Source: Syntrophomonas sp.
Lineage (GTDB): Bacteria; Bacillota; Syntrophomonadia; Syntrophomonadales; Syntrophomonadaceae
Length of the DNA: 64,000 bases
Reading direction: 5' to 3'
Assembly: GCA_016841425.1 (NCBI GenBank)
Contig: JAENZE010000011.1
Span: forward strand, 92,677-156,676
The position numbers were made by a program, and so were the translations under genes. This document shows positions 25,537 to 34,482 of the stretch, one piece after another. Below the pieces are notes generated by a model. That model was given only the letters and a program-made list of their open reading frames with translations, was not told the origin of the DNA and made no database searches. Positions within the stretch are counted from its first letter, which is position 1, and every line of letters begins with the position of its first letter.

Positions 25537-26948
25537 TGAGATCCAGTAATATTGAAAAGTATATACCGCTCAAAAGAGAGCATTTAGATCCCCAGCACTA
25601 TACCCTTTCACTGCTTAAAGAGGCTGAACGGCTGGGTTTAATCAGTCAGAAGACTATAGATAATATTCATAGGCAGTTCATGGTTTTGTTAGGAGAATTA
25701 ATCATCAAGTTCACCGGGGGAGAAAGTACATCAGTCAAAATAGAAACTGGAGAAAGGATCATGCTGTCAATTCTATATTGTATGGATGCCTGTACCCGCA
25801 ATTTCAACCACCCTCGGGATGCTATTAACCTGCTTACATCAAATAGTATCAAGGAAACATATCATGCCGGCCTGGAAATAGTGGAGTCATGCCTGAGGGA
25901 TACCGAAATTCTGTATCAAAAAATTAAGAACAACAAGTTGGACATTCCCAGCGAGGCATATCAATCTACTATAGATAAAGATTTACCTGACTTTTTCCGG
26001 AATTATGATATCTTTTTTAGTGCTCAGGATACTATAGCCACATTTGACTATCCGCTGCTTTTTGATGATATGAAGGTTGAAGGCATTTATTATATCAGGC
26101 AATATCTGATCAAATTAAACATTGAAACCAGTTTCTGCCATCTTTTTGATCAACAGGACATAAAGAAGCTCTTGTATAATTATGGCAGAGTTTACAGCAT
26201 TGATTATAAAGAAGCCTTAATAAACATATTTGAGATAGTGCTGACCAATTCTATTTTTTCTGTATTGTCTGGCAATAAGGCCCGAGAGATACTGATTAAC
26301 GAAATCCAGTTTGCCTTTCTTCAAGAGAAGTTTAAAGAACTTAATCCTGCCCAGTGCTTACACCATATAAGCGAAGCAGTTGAACTTCTTATTACTGAGC
26401 TGTGTATTATCAATCCTAAGTTGAAGGATTACATCCGTAGACTCAAAAGGGTATTGATGCCTAGATTTTTATGCGCTCGGGAACACAATAACCTGGCTAA
26501 TGTCGTTATTATTGATGTTGAAGATAATCTGCAGGCAGACATCTTTTTTGATGAAGGCAATAGACTGAATAATGATGGTTTTTGCAGCCTGGTAGAGGGA
26601 ATTATGGAACAAGCTGAAGCAGCCGGGAAAGTCGAACTTATAAGCAGCAATATTCAATCCCTGGCTGATTTTATTGATATTTTGGAGGCGGACTGCTTAT
26701 ATGGAGAAGAATTCAAGACTTTGTTTAATACCCTGGGAGACCTGGAATTAGCTATTCTGGCTAGAATCGTGTTTATGGAAGACCTCAGAGCAGACCCGAT
26801 CAACTTTTCCTTATTAACTACGTCAGAACAGTATGCCCAAATGAATTGGCAGATCGAATATCGCGGGTTTGTGCAGGGATTGAGCTTAGATCGCTTGAAA
26901 GCTATTGAGAAACTTATTCTTTCACCCGTTCAGGTGGCTGAATTATAG
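25536..26948 (+). CDS. DUF6179-like protein
   Basis: 470 residues, mostly helical, with no membrane segment or known catalytic motif. Conserved-looking stretches include MLSILYCMDACTRNF, FFSAQDTIATFDYPL and CLHHISEAVELLITELCI. It is recognised mainly by its pairing with the upstream DUF6323-like gene. ATG 25536 shares a base with that gene's stop, and GGAG lies eight bases upstream (GTG 25533 is an alternative). Function is unknown. The operon ends in the long palindrome at 26956-27025. Confidence 0.7.
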   Translation: MRSSNIEKYIPLKREHLDPQHYTLSLLKEAERLGLISQKTIDNIHRQFMVLLGELIIKFTGGESTSVKIETGERIMLSILYCMDACTRNFNHPRDAINLLTSNSIKETYHAGLEIVESCLRDTEILYQKIKNNKLDIPSEAYQSTIDKDLPDFFRNYDIFFSAQDTIATFDYPLLFDDMKVEGIYYIRQYLIKLNIETSFCHLFDQQDIKKLLYNYGRVYSIDYKEALINIFEIVLTNSIFSVLSGNKAREILINEIQFAFLQEKFKELNPAQCLHHISEAVELLITELCIINPKLKDYIRRLKRVLMPRFLCAREHNNLANVVIIDVEDNLQADIFFDEGNRLNNDGFCSLVEGIMEQAEAAGKVELISSNIQSLADFIDILEADCLYGEEFKTLFNTLGDLELAILARIVFMEDLRADPINFSLLTTSEQYAQMNWQIEYRGFVQGLSLDRLKAIEKLILSPVQVAEL

Positions 26949-26955
26949 AACCTGT

Positions 26956-27055
26956 ATGCGACAGGGGACGGTTCTCCATTTGTCGCATTAAAATGCGACA
27001 AATGGAGAACCGTCCCCTGTCGCATGCAAATGGAGAACCGTCCCCTGTCGCACTG
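26956..27055. repeat. Long perfect REP palindrome with an extra tandem arm
   Basis: Two perfect 33-base arms (26956-26988 and 26993-27025) with a 4-base loop contain GGGGACGGTTCTCC and GTCGCAT. A further direct copy of much of the right arm, including GGAGAACCGTCCCCTGTCGC, follows at about 27027-27055, so the unit shows three arms. It is part of the GGGGACGGTTCT family in this window. It sits eight bases after the DUF6179 stop and could also act as its terminator. Confidence 0.85.
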
Positions 27056-27190
27056 TCGCATGTTTGTCGAAGATGGGATAGAAAATTTTCATAATGTGCT
27101 CACGGCAGTTTTGTTATTGGCGAAAAATGTTATAATTTACTTCAACAGGTTAGTTGATTTAATAAAAGAACAAAAAGACGGAGGTTGATT

Positions 27191-28483
27191 ATGAAAGGCA
27201 CATTTGTTAACCTGGACCAATTAAAGGAGATTACCCAAAAATACCCTACCCCCTTTCATTTGTATGATGAAAAGGGTATCAGAGAAAATGCTCGCAGATT
27301 ACATCAGGCATTTGCCTGGAATAAGGGGTTTAAAGAGTATTTCGCAGTAAAAGCTACTCCTAATCCAGCAATATTGAAGATATTAAAGGAAGAGGGCTGT
27401 GGAGTAGACTGTTCATCATATACAGAACTAATGATGTCTGATGCCGTTGGTTTTTATGGAGATGAAATAATGTTCTCATCCAATGTCACCCCCGAGGAGG
27501 ATTTTATTTTAGCCCGGAAATTAAATGCCACTATAAACCTGGATGACATAACTCACATTGAATTTTTGGACCGGGTAGCAGGAATCCCAGAAACAATCAG
27601 CTGCCGGTATAATCCGGGCGGTGATTTTACAATTAATAATGCCATAATGGATACTCCTGGAGAAGCCAAGTATGGTTTAACCCGGGCGCAGTTGAGTGAA
27701 GGGATCAGACTGCTAAAGGATAAAGGGGTAAAACACTTTGGCCTGCATGCCTTTTTAGCCAGCAATACCACGGATAATCAGTATTACCCGACTCTGGCAA
27801 GAATCCTCTTTAAAACCGCAGTTGAATTGAAGCAGGAGACAGGGGCCCATATTGCCTTTATTAATTTCTCAGGTGGCATTGGCATACCTTATAGACCGGA
27901 GCAAAGGCCAGCTGACATAATGGAAATTGCCGGGGAGGTTCGTCAGGCCTATGAGGAAATATTACTCCCCGCCGCCATGGATGACGTATCCATATATACG
28001 GAATTGGGACGGTATATGGCAGGTCCTTACGGTTGTCTGGTTGCTACTGCTATACATGAAAAACATATTTATAAGGAATACATAGGCCTCGATGCCTGTG
28101 CTGCCAACCTGATGCGGCCGGCCATGTACGGAGCCTACCACCACATCACGGTAATGGGTAAGGAAGACCAGCCCCTGGAATACAAATATGATGTTACCGG
28201 CGGTCTGTGCGAGAACAATGATAAATTTGCTATAGATCGAATGCTGCCTAAAATTGATGTAGGAGACCTGTTGGTAATACATGACACCGGAGCCCATGGA
28301 TATGCGATGGGTTATAATTACAATGGTAAACTGCGTTCAGCTGAAGTTCTGTTAAAAGAAGATGGCTCCAGCGAGCTGATTCGCAGAGCGGAAACCCCGG
28401 CTGATTATTTTGCCACCTTTGATTTTGATGATAACCTGCAGAGTCAATTCATAGCCAAATATCCGGAGATTTTTAAAATTTAA
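27191..28483 (+). CDS. lysA: Diaminopimelate decarboxylase-like PLP enzyme
   Basis: 430 residues of the alanine-racemase-fold decarboxylase family. The PLP lysine is in YFAVKATPNP, a glycine-rich region is INFSGGIGIP, and the C-terminal active-site contributions include GGLCENNDKFA and DTGAHGYAMGYNYNG. It removes CO2 from meso-diaminopimelate to give lysine. It is a divergent member, and a related amino-acid decarboxylase is possible. ATG 27191 has GGAGG directly upstream; the TTG at 27185 overlaps that site. No other lysine gene is adjacent. Confidence 0.85.
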   Translation: MKGTFVNLDQLKEITQKYPTPFHLYDEKGIRENARRLHQAFAWNKGFKEYFAVKATPNPAILKILKEEGCGVDCSSYTELMMSDAVGFYGDEIMFSSNVTPEEDFILARKLNATINLDDITHIEFLDRVAGIPETISCRYNPGGDFTINNAIMDTPGEAKYGLTRAQLSEGIRLLKDKGVKHFGLHAFLASNTTDNQYYPTLARILFKTAVELKQETGAHIAFINFSGGIGIPYRPEQRPADIMEIAGEVRQAYEEILLPAAMDDVSIYTELGRYMAGPYGCLVATAIHEKHIYKEYIGLDACAANLMRPAMYGAYHHITVMGKEDQPLEYKYDVTGGLCENNDKFAIDRMLPKIDVGDLLVIHDTGAHGYAMGYNYNGKLRSAEVLLKEDGSSELIRRAETPADYFATFDFDDNLQSQFIAKYPEIFKI

Positions 28484-28526
28484 AGCAGATAGCTTCACCA
28501 ACCAGGTATGGGGATATCGTAAGCAA

Positions 28527-28571
28527 GGCTCAACATTCAGATATACTGGCTGTTGAGCCTTTATGTTTTTG
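28527..28571 (+). terminator. Rho-independent terminator of lysA
   Basis: GGCTCAACA (28527-28535) pairs with TGTTGAGCC (28551-28559), followed by a T-rich run. It lies 44 bases after the lysA stop. Confidence 0.8.
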
Positions 28572-28647
28572 AGCCCATGCAGTTCTGACTGACTAAAAAA
28601 AATACTGTGTGTAAAAATATGTAAATATTGCTATAATAGAACATAAG

Positions 28648-28849
28648 TTCGTGGGGTCCCCTGACTGCTTTCCAGCAGAAGGGGGTGATAATGAATGAAT
28701 ACATATGAATTCCTGTTATTCATGGTTCTTATGATATTTATTCTAGCTCTCATAACGAAATAGAGCTACCGGGCTATTAGGCTCTGGCAGCTCTTGCAGC
28801 TGATATTATTTTTGCTGGAATTGTTGTTGGGGGTGATCAGCCCCACGAA
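28648..28849 (+). other. Structured transcript of a probable type I toxin locus
   Basis: TTCGTGGGG (28648-28656) near the 5' end and CCCCACGAA (28841-28849) at the 3' end are perfectly complementary over 9 bases. Between them are local hairpins, for example AGAGCT/AGCTCT (28762-28794) and a GGGG/CCCC stem at the end. A TATAAT box is at 28633-28638, about 10 bases before the 5' arm. Long-range end pairing that hides the ribosome-binding site is a known feature of TxpA/BsrG-type toxin mRNAs. The antisense antitoxin RNA could not be located by eye. Confidence 0.5.
28695..28763 (+). CDS. Holin-like type I toxin peptide
   Basis: A 22-residue peptide, MNTYEFLLFMVLMIFILALI followed by TK. It matches the short holin-like toxin pattern (MxTYExLxLM plus one hydrophobic helix) of the TxpA/BsrG group in Bacillota. 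GGGGGTGAT lies five bases upstream (an earlier ATG at 28691 gives only five codons). It is too short for usual gene callers. It should insert in the membrane and stop growth if expressed without its antisense RNA. Confidence 0.65.
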   Translation: MNTYEFLLFMVLMIFILALITK

Positions 28850-28998
28850 TCCTAATTTATTTATACCATAAGGTAAGCAGTGTCTCAAGTTATTTCAATA
28901 ACATTCTTTAACTTAAATATATTCTCATATTAAATTGATTTTGAAACATTGAGCTCCTTTTAATAAGTTTTGTCCTGGCCCAAGGAGAAAGGGCTTAA

Positions 28999-30495
28999 CT
29001 AGATTATGAACAAGTTTTTCTTAAAGACTCTCTTAAATTCTTCAAAATGCTGCAGAGCATCATAAATTTCAAGTTGGGCATCATCATTGCTGCTGGTTTT
29101 TATTATCACGTCATCACCGCGAATATCAACGAACAGGTCCTTGATGATACCGCTCATTGACCGGTCTAAACTGCGGGCCAGGCGCAGCAGAACCCCTACC
29201 TCTCTGATAGCAGCCAGATCCGTATTATTCAGCAACGGTGAAAAATTGGATATCTGAACCGGGGTTTTTTTATCATGATAGGCAGCAATACAGGCACTTA
29301 AAACCAGTTCGCGATGGGTCAAACCGTTGATTTCCAGGTTAAGCATGGTGTACAGAATGTGCTGGTTCTGCTGGTAATAATTAATGACAATCCCACAATC
29401 GTGAAGCATAGCAGCAGTTTTAATAACGCGGGAAAAATCCTCTGTAGTGCTGCTTAGTTCCTGCAGTTGCCGAAAAAGGCTCCAGGTATGACGGTATACA
29501 GTAGAAGCATGACGGTGATCCAGGCTGTAATTCTTGATATTATTGCTGATAGACCAATCCAAGGCGTCACCTTTAAAGTCCCCATGGCGGTTTAGATATT
29601 CATATAGTATACCCTCCCGTAGGCCATAGCCGCTGATCTGCAGTTTTCGAATATTGCAATAATCAAGCAGGGTGTTAACCATGGTGGTTGCCCCCAGAAT
29701 GATGTCGGCTCTATCCCGAGACAGCCCTTTGATCCGCTGCCTTTGTTTCAGAGGTTTGTTTTTGATATTATGGTGTATCTGGCGTACGTCTTCAACCTCG
29801 AACTGGTAATTGTGGGGCAGGTCCAGGGGGTATTTCTTAAAGCGGCGATCAATCCGCCCTATATTACGAAAACTTCCTCCGATTCCTATGAGAACAGGAC
29901 TTCCGCTATTCTTAAGCCAGCTGATCTTATCAAAGTTTTCCCATAGAGTTCTTTTCAGGGACTCTTCCTCAGGTTTGGATTTTTCATTTAAATCATACAG
30001 CTGGGTCAAGTTAACCGATCCAAAGGGGATAGAAATCAACTCAGCTGCTTGTTTATCTTTTACCCAGATAAGTTCGGTGCTTCCACCACCAATATCCATG
30101 AGCAGAGCATCGGTAATATTCATGCTGTTAGCTACACCCAGGTAGTCATAGTAGGCCTCTTCCTGGCCTGAAAGCACCCGAACCTTGAAACCGGTTTCAT
30201 CCTTGATACGATCCAGCAGTTCATCCCGATTCAGCGCACGACGCACTGCATCGGTTGCTACTACGATTATTTCATCTGGCTGAACGGCTTCACAGAGATT
30301 GCCAAACATCTTCATGATCCTGACTGCCATATCAGCTCTCTGGGGCTTGATAATTCTATCCGGGCAAAAATCTTTGGCCAGGCGGGCGGATTCCTTGATA
30401 TCATGTACTATTTTATAATTGCCTTCCGGCCCAATGCGGACCAGCACCAGGCGAATAGAGTTGGAGCCTATGTCTATAATGGCTAATGTTTTCAT
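28999..30495 (-). CDS. Ppx/GppA-family phosphatase with HD-like C-terminus
   Basis: 498 residues. The N-terminal ASKHA-fold phosphatase has ATP/phosphate loops IDIGSNSIRLVL and LLMDIGGGSTELIW, plus VLIGIGGSFRNIG. The C-terminal region carries AAMLHDCGIVIN and is HD-like, as in longer exopolyphosphatases. It is predicted to degrade polyphosphate or pppGpp. The frame is open to 30522, but ATG 30495 follows GGGAGG and is preferred. It is divergent from a second Ppx-like gene and ppk1. Confidence 0.88.
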   Translation of the reverse strand: MKTLAIIDIGSNSIRLVLVRIGPEGNYKIVHDIKESARLAKDFCPDRIIKPQRADMAVRIMKMFGNLCEAVQPDEIIVVATDAVRRALNRDELLDRIKDETGFKVRVLSGQEEAYYDYLGVANSMNITDALLMDIGGGSTELIWVKDKQAAELISIPFGSVNLTQLYDLNEKSKPEEESLKRTLWENFDKISWLKNSGSPVLIGIGGSFRNIGRIDRRFKKYPLDLPHNYQFEVEDVRQIHHNIKNKPLKQRQRIKGLSRDRADIILGATTMVNTLLDYCNIRKLQISGYGLREGILYEYLNRHGDFKGDALDWSISNNIKNYSLDHRHASTVYRHTWSLFRQLQELSSTTEDFSRVIKTAAMLHDCGIVINYYQQNQHILYTMLNLEINGLTHRELVLSACIAAYHDKKTPVQISNFSPLLNNTDLAAIREVGVLLRLARSLDRSMSGIIKDLFVDIRGDDVIIKTSSNDDAQLEIYDALQHFEEFKRVFKKNLFII

Positions 30496-30723
30496 TCCAA
30501 CCTCCCGAGAATAAAATTTCAATAGTTTTTACTAATATATCACAAAAAAACTGCTGCTCCTTTCTATGCTTGGTTAAAACTTTTAGCCGGGGTAAAAATT
30601 GTGTAAAAACTCAAACTACTGCTACCAGCTTTATCAAGACAAGGTATAATGTAGATAAATAGTAGTTACAAGAAATGACAAATTAGTATAAGGATTGATA
30701 GAAACGAGAAATGGAGATGGGCG

Positions 30724-32271
30724 ATGAAGAAGGGATTTCCTAAAACTGTAGCCGCCATTGATGTGGGCAGCAACTTCCTGCGTATGATGATTGCGGAGGT
30801 TTCCTCCCGGGGCAGTATCATGATTTTAGAGGACCTTTTTAAACCTACTCAAATTGGGAGGGATACTTTTGCTACCGGAGCGATAGGACTTCAGTCGGTT
30901 AGGGAGTTGTGCAGTACTCTGCGAGGCTTCCGGCGCTTAATGAAGGATTACCAAATCCGTGAATACCGGGCTCTGGCCACCTCGGGTCTCCGTGAGGCAT
31001 ACAATCAGCTTTATGTGCTGGAGCAGATCAGGGTAAGAGCTAACCTGGAAGTAGAAGTGATAAACAATGCGGAAGAACGCTTCATCATGTTTAAAGCTAT
31101 ACGGGATAGTCTCTCCAATATTAGCGAGATGAGACAGGAAGGAATCCTGGTAGTTAACATCGGCATGGGAGGCGTTGAGACAACTATATATAACCAGGGA
31201 ACCTTGCAGTTTACCGAACATATTAAAGCGGGGTCCTTGAGACTGCGGGAAATCCTGGCCGATTTGGAACGAACCACGCTGGATTTTTCTAGTATTGTAG
31301 ATGAATTCGTAGAGAGTAAAATTTACCTCCTGGAGTCAGTGATCAGATCTATGATGATCAAAAATGTGGTGGGCCTGGGGGGAGAATTAAGCTCTATTCT
31401 TAGCCTATGCCAGAGAGAGAATCTGACCCGGGAAAAGAATTACCTTCCAGCTCGGGCATTGCTGGGCATCCACACCAACATCCGACACATGACTGTTGAC
31501 CAGCTTATTAACCGTTATGACCTGCATCGTAATGAAGCTGAAATTCTCTTACCATCGGTGATTATCTTCAAGAGATTCCTGGAGTTCACCGAGGCCAAGG
31601 GTATTCATGTGCCGATGATCGCTCTTCGCCACGGTATTATAGCTAATATGGTTGATGAGTGGTTTGATACCCAGCGTAAATATGACTTTGCCAATGATAT
31701 TATTAGTTCGGTGTGGTATATTGCACGAAAGTACGCCATTGATGAGGATCATGCCGCACAGGTAGCCAACCTTTCTCTCTCCATCTATGACCAAACCAGA
31801 TCAATACATAAACTGGGGGAAAGGGAGAAACTTTATCTGCAAATAGCAGCTATTATGCATGACATAGGGAAGTTTGTCAATATGATCCAGCACGAAAAGC
31901 ATTCCAGCAGCATCATTCGTTATCAGGAGATAATGGGCTTGTCTAAACGAGAACTAAATATTATTGCTAATATAGCCAGATATCACAGTGAAAGGGAACC
32001 AACTTTTAATGATGCCCGCTTCAAGGCATTGAAGGATAACGATAAAACACTGGTCAGCAAGCTGGCTGCAATATTAAAACTGGCTGATGCCCTGGATATT
32101 ACTCACAAACAAAATGTAAGGTCGATTGAGATAAGTACTTCGGGTGACCGTCTCCATTTTACATTTTTCACCCAGGGCGAAATTCTCTTGGAGGCCTGGA
32201 ATTTTGAAAACTATTGTGACTTTTTTGAGGAAGTGATGGGAGTACGTCCCGCCATTAAATATAAAGGATGA
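30724..32271 (+). CDS. Second Ppx/GppA-family protein with HD domain
   Basis: 515 residues. An ASKHA domain starts VAAIDVGSNFLRMMI, but the second loop is NIGMGGVETTIY rather than the usual DIGGGSTE, so the catalytic part may be weak. A C-terminal HD domain carries AAIMHDIGKFVN, IARYHSERE and KLADALDITH. It lies six bases before ppk1 and is probably co-transcribed with it. It may bind or sense polyphosphate rather than cut it; that is inference. It is a paralogue of the divergent gene at 28999-30495. Confidence 0.85.
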   Translation: MKKGFPKTVAAIDVGSNFLRMMIAEVSSRGSIMILEDLFKPTQIGRDTFATGAIGLQSVRELCSTLRGFRRLMKDYQIREYRALATSGLREAYNQLYVLEQIRVRANLEVEVINNAEERFIMFKAIRDSLSNISEMRQEGILVVNIGMGGVETTIYNQGTLQFTEHIKAGSLRLREILADLERTTLDFSSIVDEFVESKIYLLESVIRSMMIKNVVGLGGELSSILSLCQRENLTREKNYLPARALLGIHTNIRHMTVDQLINRYDLHRNEAEILLPSVIIFKRFLEFTEAKGIHVPMIALRHGIIANMVDEWFDTQRKYDFANDIISSVWYIARKYAIDEDHAAQVANLSLSIYDQTRSIHKLGEREKLYLQIAAIMHDIGKFVNMIQHEKHSSSIIRYQEIMGLSKRELNIIANIARYHSEREPTFNDARFKALKDNDKTLVSKLAAILKLADALDITHKQNVRSIEISTSGDRLHFTFFTQGEILLEAWNFENYCDFFEEVMGVRPAIKYKG

Positions 32272-32277
32272 TAGATT

Positions 32278-34347
32278 ATGACCAAAAAAGCCGCTAGACA
32301 TAAAGCCATGGTGGATACAGAATTGTTCATAAACCGGGAAGTCAGCTCCCTGGAATTCAATAAACGGGTTCTGGAAGAGGCTTACGACTTGTCAAATCCC
32401 TTGTTGGAAAGAGTTCGTTTCGTATCCATCGTTAGTTCAAATCTCGACGAATTTACCAGCGTTCGTGTAGCAGGGGTATGGGATCAGGTGTTGGCTGGTC
32501 TGGAAAAAACCGATGAATCCGGATTAACCCCCCGACAGCTGATGATTCAGCTTTGCGGACTTATGCATGAACTAATGGGCGATATGTATAAATGTTTTAA
32601 TCGGTCTTTAAGACCAGCTCTTAAAAGGGAAAACCTGGTCCTGTCTAAATATAAGAAGATTACCCAGAAGCAGCAGGATTTCATCGAAAATCTTTTTATG
32701 AAAACTATCTACCCGGTATTAACCCCAATGGTAGTAGACAAGAGCAGACCTTTTCCTCTTCTAGCTAACCGGAGTTTAAATATCGGTCTGCTCCTGGAAG
32801 ATGAGCAGCAGGGATCTGAGCCGGTGTTTGCTACTATTCAAGTACCAGGTGTTCTGGACCGACTGATAGAACTACCGGCAGAAGACAATAAAAGAATATT
32901 TGTTCTCCTGGAAGACATTATTAAAGGACATATGGGGCAGCTGTTTACCGGGCACAAGGTAGTGGCCATGGGCTGCTATCGCATAATTCGCAATGCTGGA
33001 TTGGGAGTAGATGAGGAAGGCGCGGAAGATCTGCTGGAAGCCATTCAGCAGTCCCTCAAAATGCGCAAATGGGGAGAAGTAATTCGCCTGGAATTGGAGC
33101 AGGGGATGGAGGAACGTTTAGTAAAATTCCTGGTGGAAGAGCTGGAAGTGCCTGAAAGTGGAGTATACCAGATTAAAGGTCCTATTGATCTTACCTTTTT
33201 AAATCGTTTAAGTAATCTGGTCGGGTATGAACACCTGCGCTATCCCCACCTGAGACCTCATCTGCCAGAAGCATTTGATTTAGAAGAAGATTATTTTAAG
33301 GTTATTTATGATAACGACCTCTTGGTGCATCACCCCTACGAATCTTTCGACCCGGTAGTTAACCTGGTCAGCCAGGCTGCCAACGATCCAGATACTCTGG
33401 CCATCAAACAGATATTATACCGGGTAAGCGGTAATTCTCCTATAGTTGCCGCCCTGGCCCAGGCTGCTGAGAATGGCAAGCAGGTGACCGTGCTGGTGGA
33501 AATAAAAGCTCGATTTGACGAGCAACAAAACATAAACTGGGCTAAACAACTCGAGAAAGCTGGCTGTCATGTTATCTATGGGCTGATGGGATTGAAAACT
33601 CACGCTAAAATCTTGCTCATAGTACGTAGAGAAGAAACCGGTATCAAGCGTTATCTTCATTTAAGCACTGGTAATTATAATGATGTAACAGCGAGAGTGT
33701 ATGAGGATGTAGGGTTTTTTACCTGTGACCCGTACCTGGGAGCAGATGCTTCGGCATTATTCAATATGCTGTCAGGTCTTTCCAACCTGGGACCGCTTTA
33801 TAAAATGCACGTAGCACCCAGCGGTCTTAGGAAGAAGTTTATGGCAGACATACAGAAAGAGGCCTACAATGCTCGGGCTGGAAGAAAAGCACGTATAATC
33901 GCTAAAATGAATTCGCTTATTGATAAAGAAATTATAGAAAATTTATATGAGGCTTCCCAGGCTGGAGTGAAAATAGACTTGATTGTTCGGGGTATATGCT
34001 GTTTGAGGCCTGGAATCAAAGGTTTGAGTGAAAATATACAGGTGCGCAGTATCGTCGGCCGATTTTTGGAACACAGCCGTATCTATTACTTCTATAACGA
34101 TGGAGGGGAAAGGGTTTACCTATCCAGCGCGGACTGGATGCCCCGCAACCTGGACCGCCGAGTAGAGACCATGTTTCCCATTGAAGAAATAAGCCTACGT
34201 AATAGGGTTATAGATATCCTGAATGCATATCTAAGGGACACTATGAAAGTGCGCCTGCTGAAGGCAGATGGATCCTATGTACGGATGGACCGCCGCGGCA
34301 AAGCTAAATTCAGTGCTCAAGAATACTTCCTGGGAACCAGCGTGTAA
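32278..34347 (+). CDS. ppk1: Polyphosphate kinase 1
   Basis: 689 residues, the normal Ppk1 length. It begins with FINREVSSLEFNKRVLEEA (N domain). The two phospholipase-D-like catalytic halves carry His442 in GLKTHAKILLI and His599 in LEHSRIYYFYNDG, with LSTGNYND and SSADWMPRNLDRRVE in place. It makes polyphosphate reversibly from ATP through a phospho-His. The operon with a Ppx-like HD protein and the divergent Ppx makes a polyphosphate synthesis/turnover locus. Confidence 0.95.
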   Translation: MTKKAARHKAMVDTELFINREVSSLEFNKRVLEEAYDLSNPLLERVRFVSIVSSNLDEFTSVRVAGVWDQVLAGLEKTDESGLTPRQLMIQLCGLMHELMGDMYKCFNRSLRPALKRENLVLSKYKKITQKQQDFIENLFMKTIYPVLTPMVVDKSRPFPLLANRSLNIGLLLEDEQQGSEPVFATIQVPGVLDRLIELPAEDNKRIFVLLEDIIKGHMGQLFTGHKVVAMGCYRIIRNAGLGVDEEGAEDLLEAIQQSLKMRKWGEVIRLELEQGMEERLVKFLVEELEVPESGVYQIKGPIDLTFLNRLSNLVGYEHLRYPHLRPHLPEAFDLEEDYFKVIYDNDLLVHHPYESFDPVVNLVSQAANDPDTLAIKQILYRVSGNSPIVAALAQAAENGKQVTVLVEIKARFDEQQNINWAKQLEKAGCHVIYGLMGLKTHAKILLIVRREETGIKRYLHLSTGNYNDVTARVYEDVGFFTCDPYLGADASALFNMLSGLSNLGPLYKMHVAPSGLRKKFMADIQKEAYNARAGRKARIIAKMNSLIDKEIIENLYEASQAGVKIDLIVRGICCLRPGIKGLSENIQVRSIVGRFLEHSRIYYFYNDGGERVYLSSADWMPRNLDRRVETMFPIEEISLRNRVIDILNAYLRDTMKVRLLKADGSYVRMDRRGKAKFSAQEYFLGTSV

Positions 34348-34482
34348 TCAGTAGTTGATAACTGGTAATCATCTTGAACCATAACAAAATATTAGATGAT
34401 CCAGCCTCACCCAGGTATAGACTGGGTAATTTGAGGAAATCCTGGAATAAGACGTTATGGTATACGCTTCCGGGAGAGTAAA

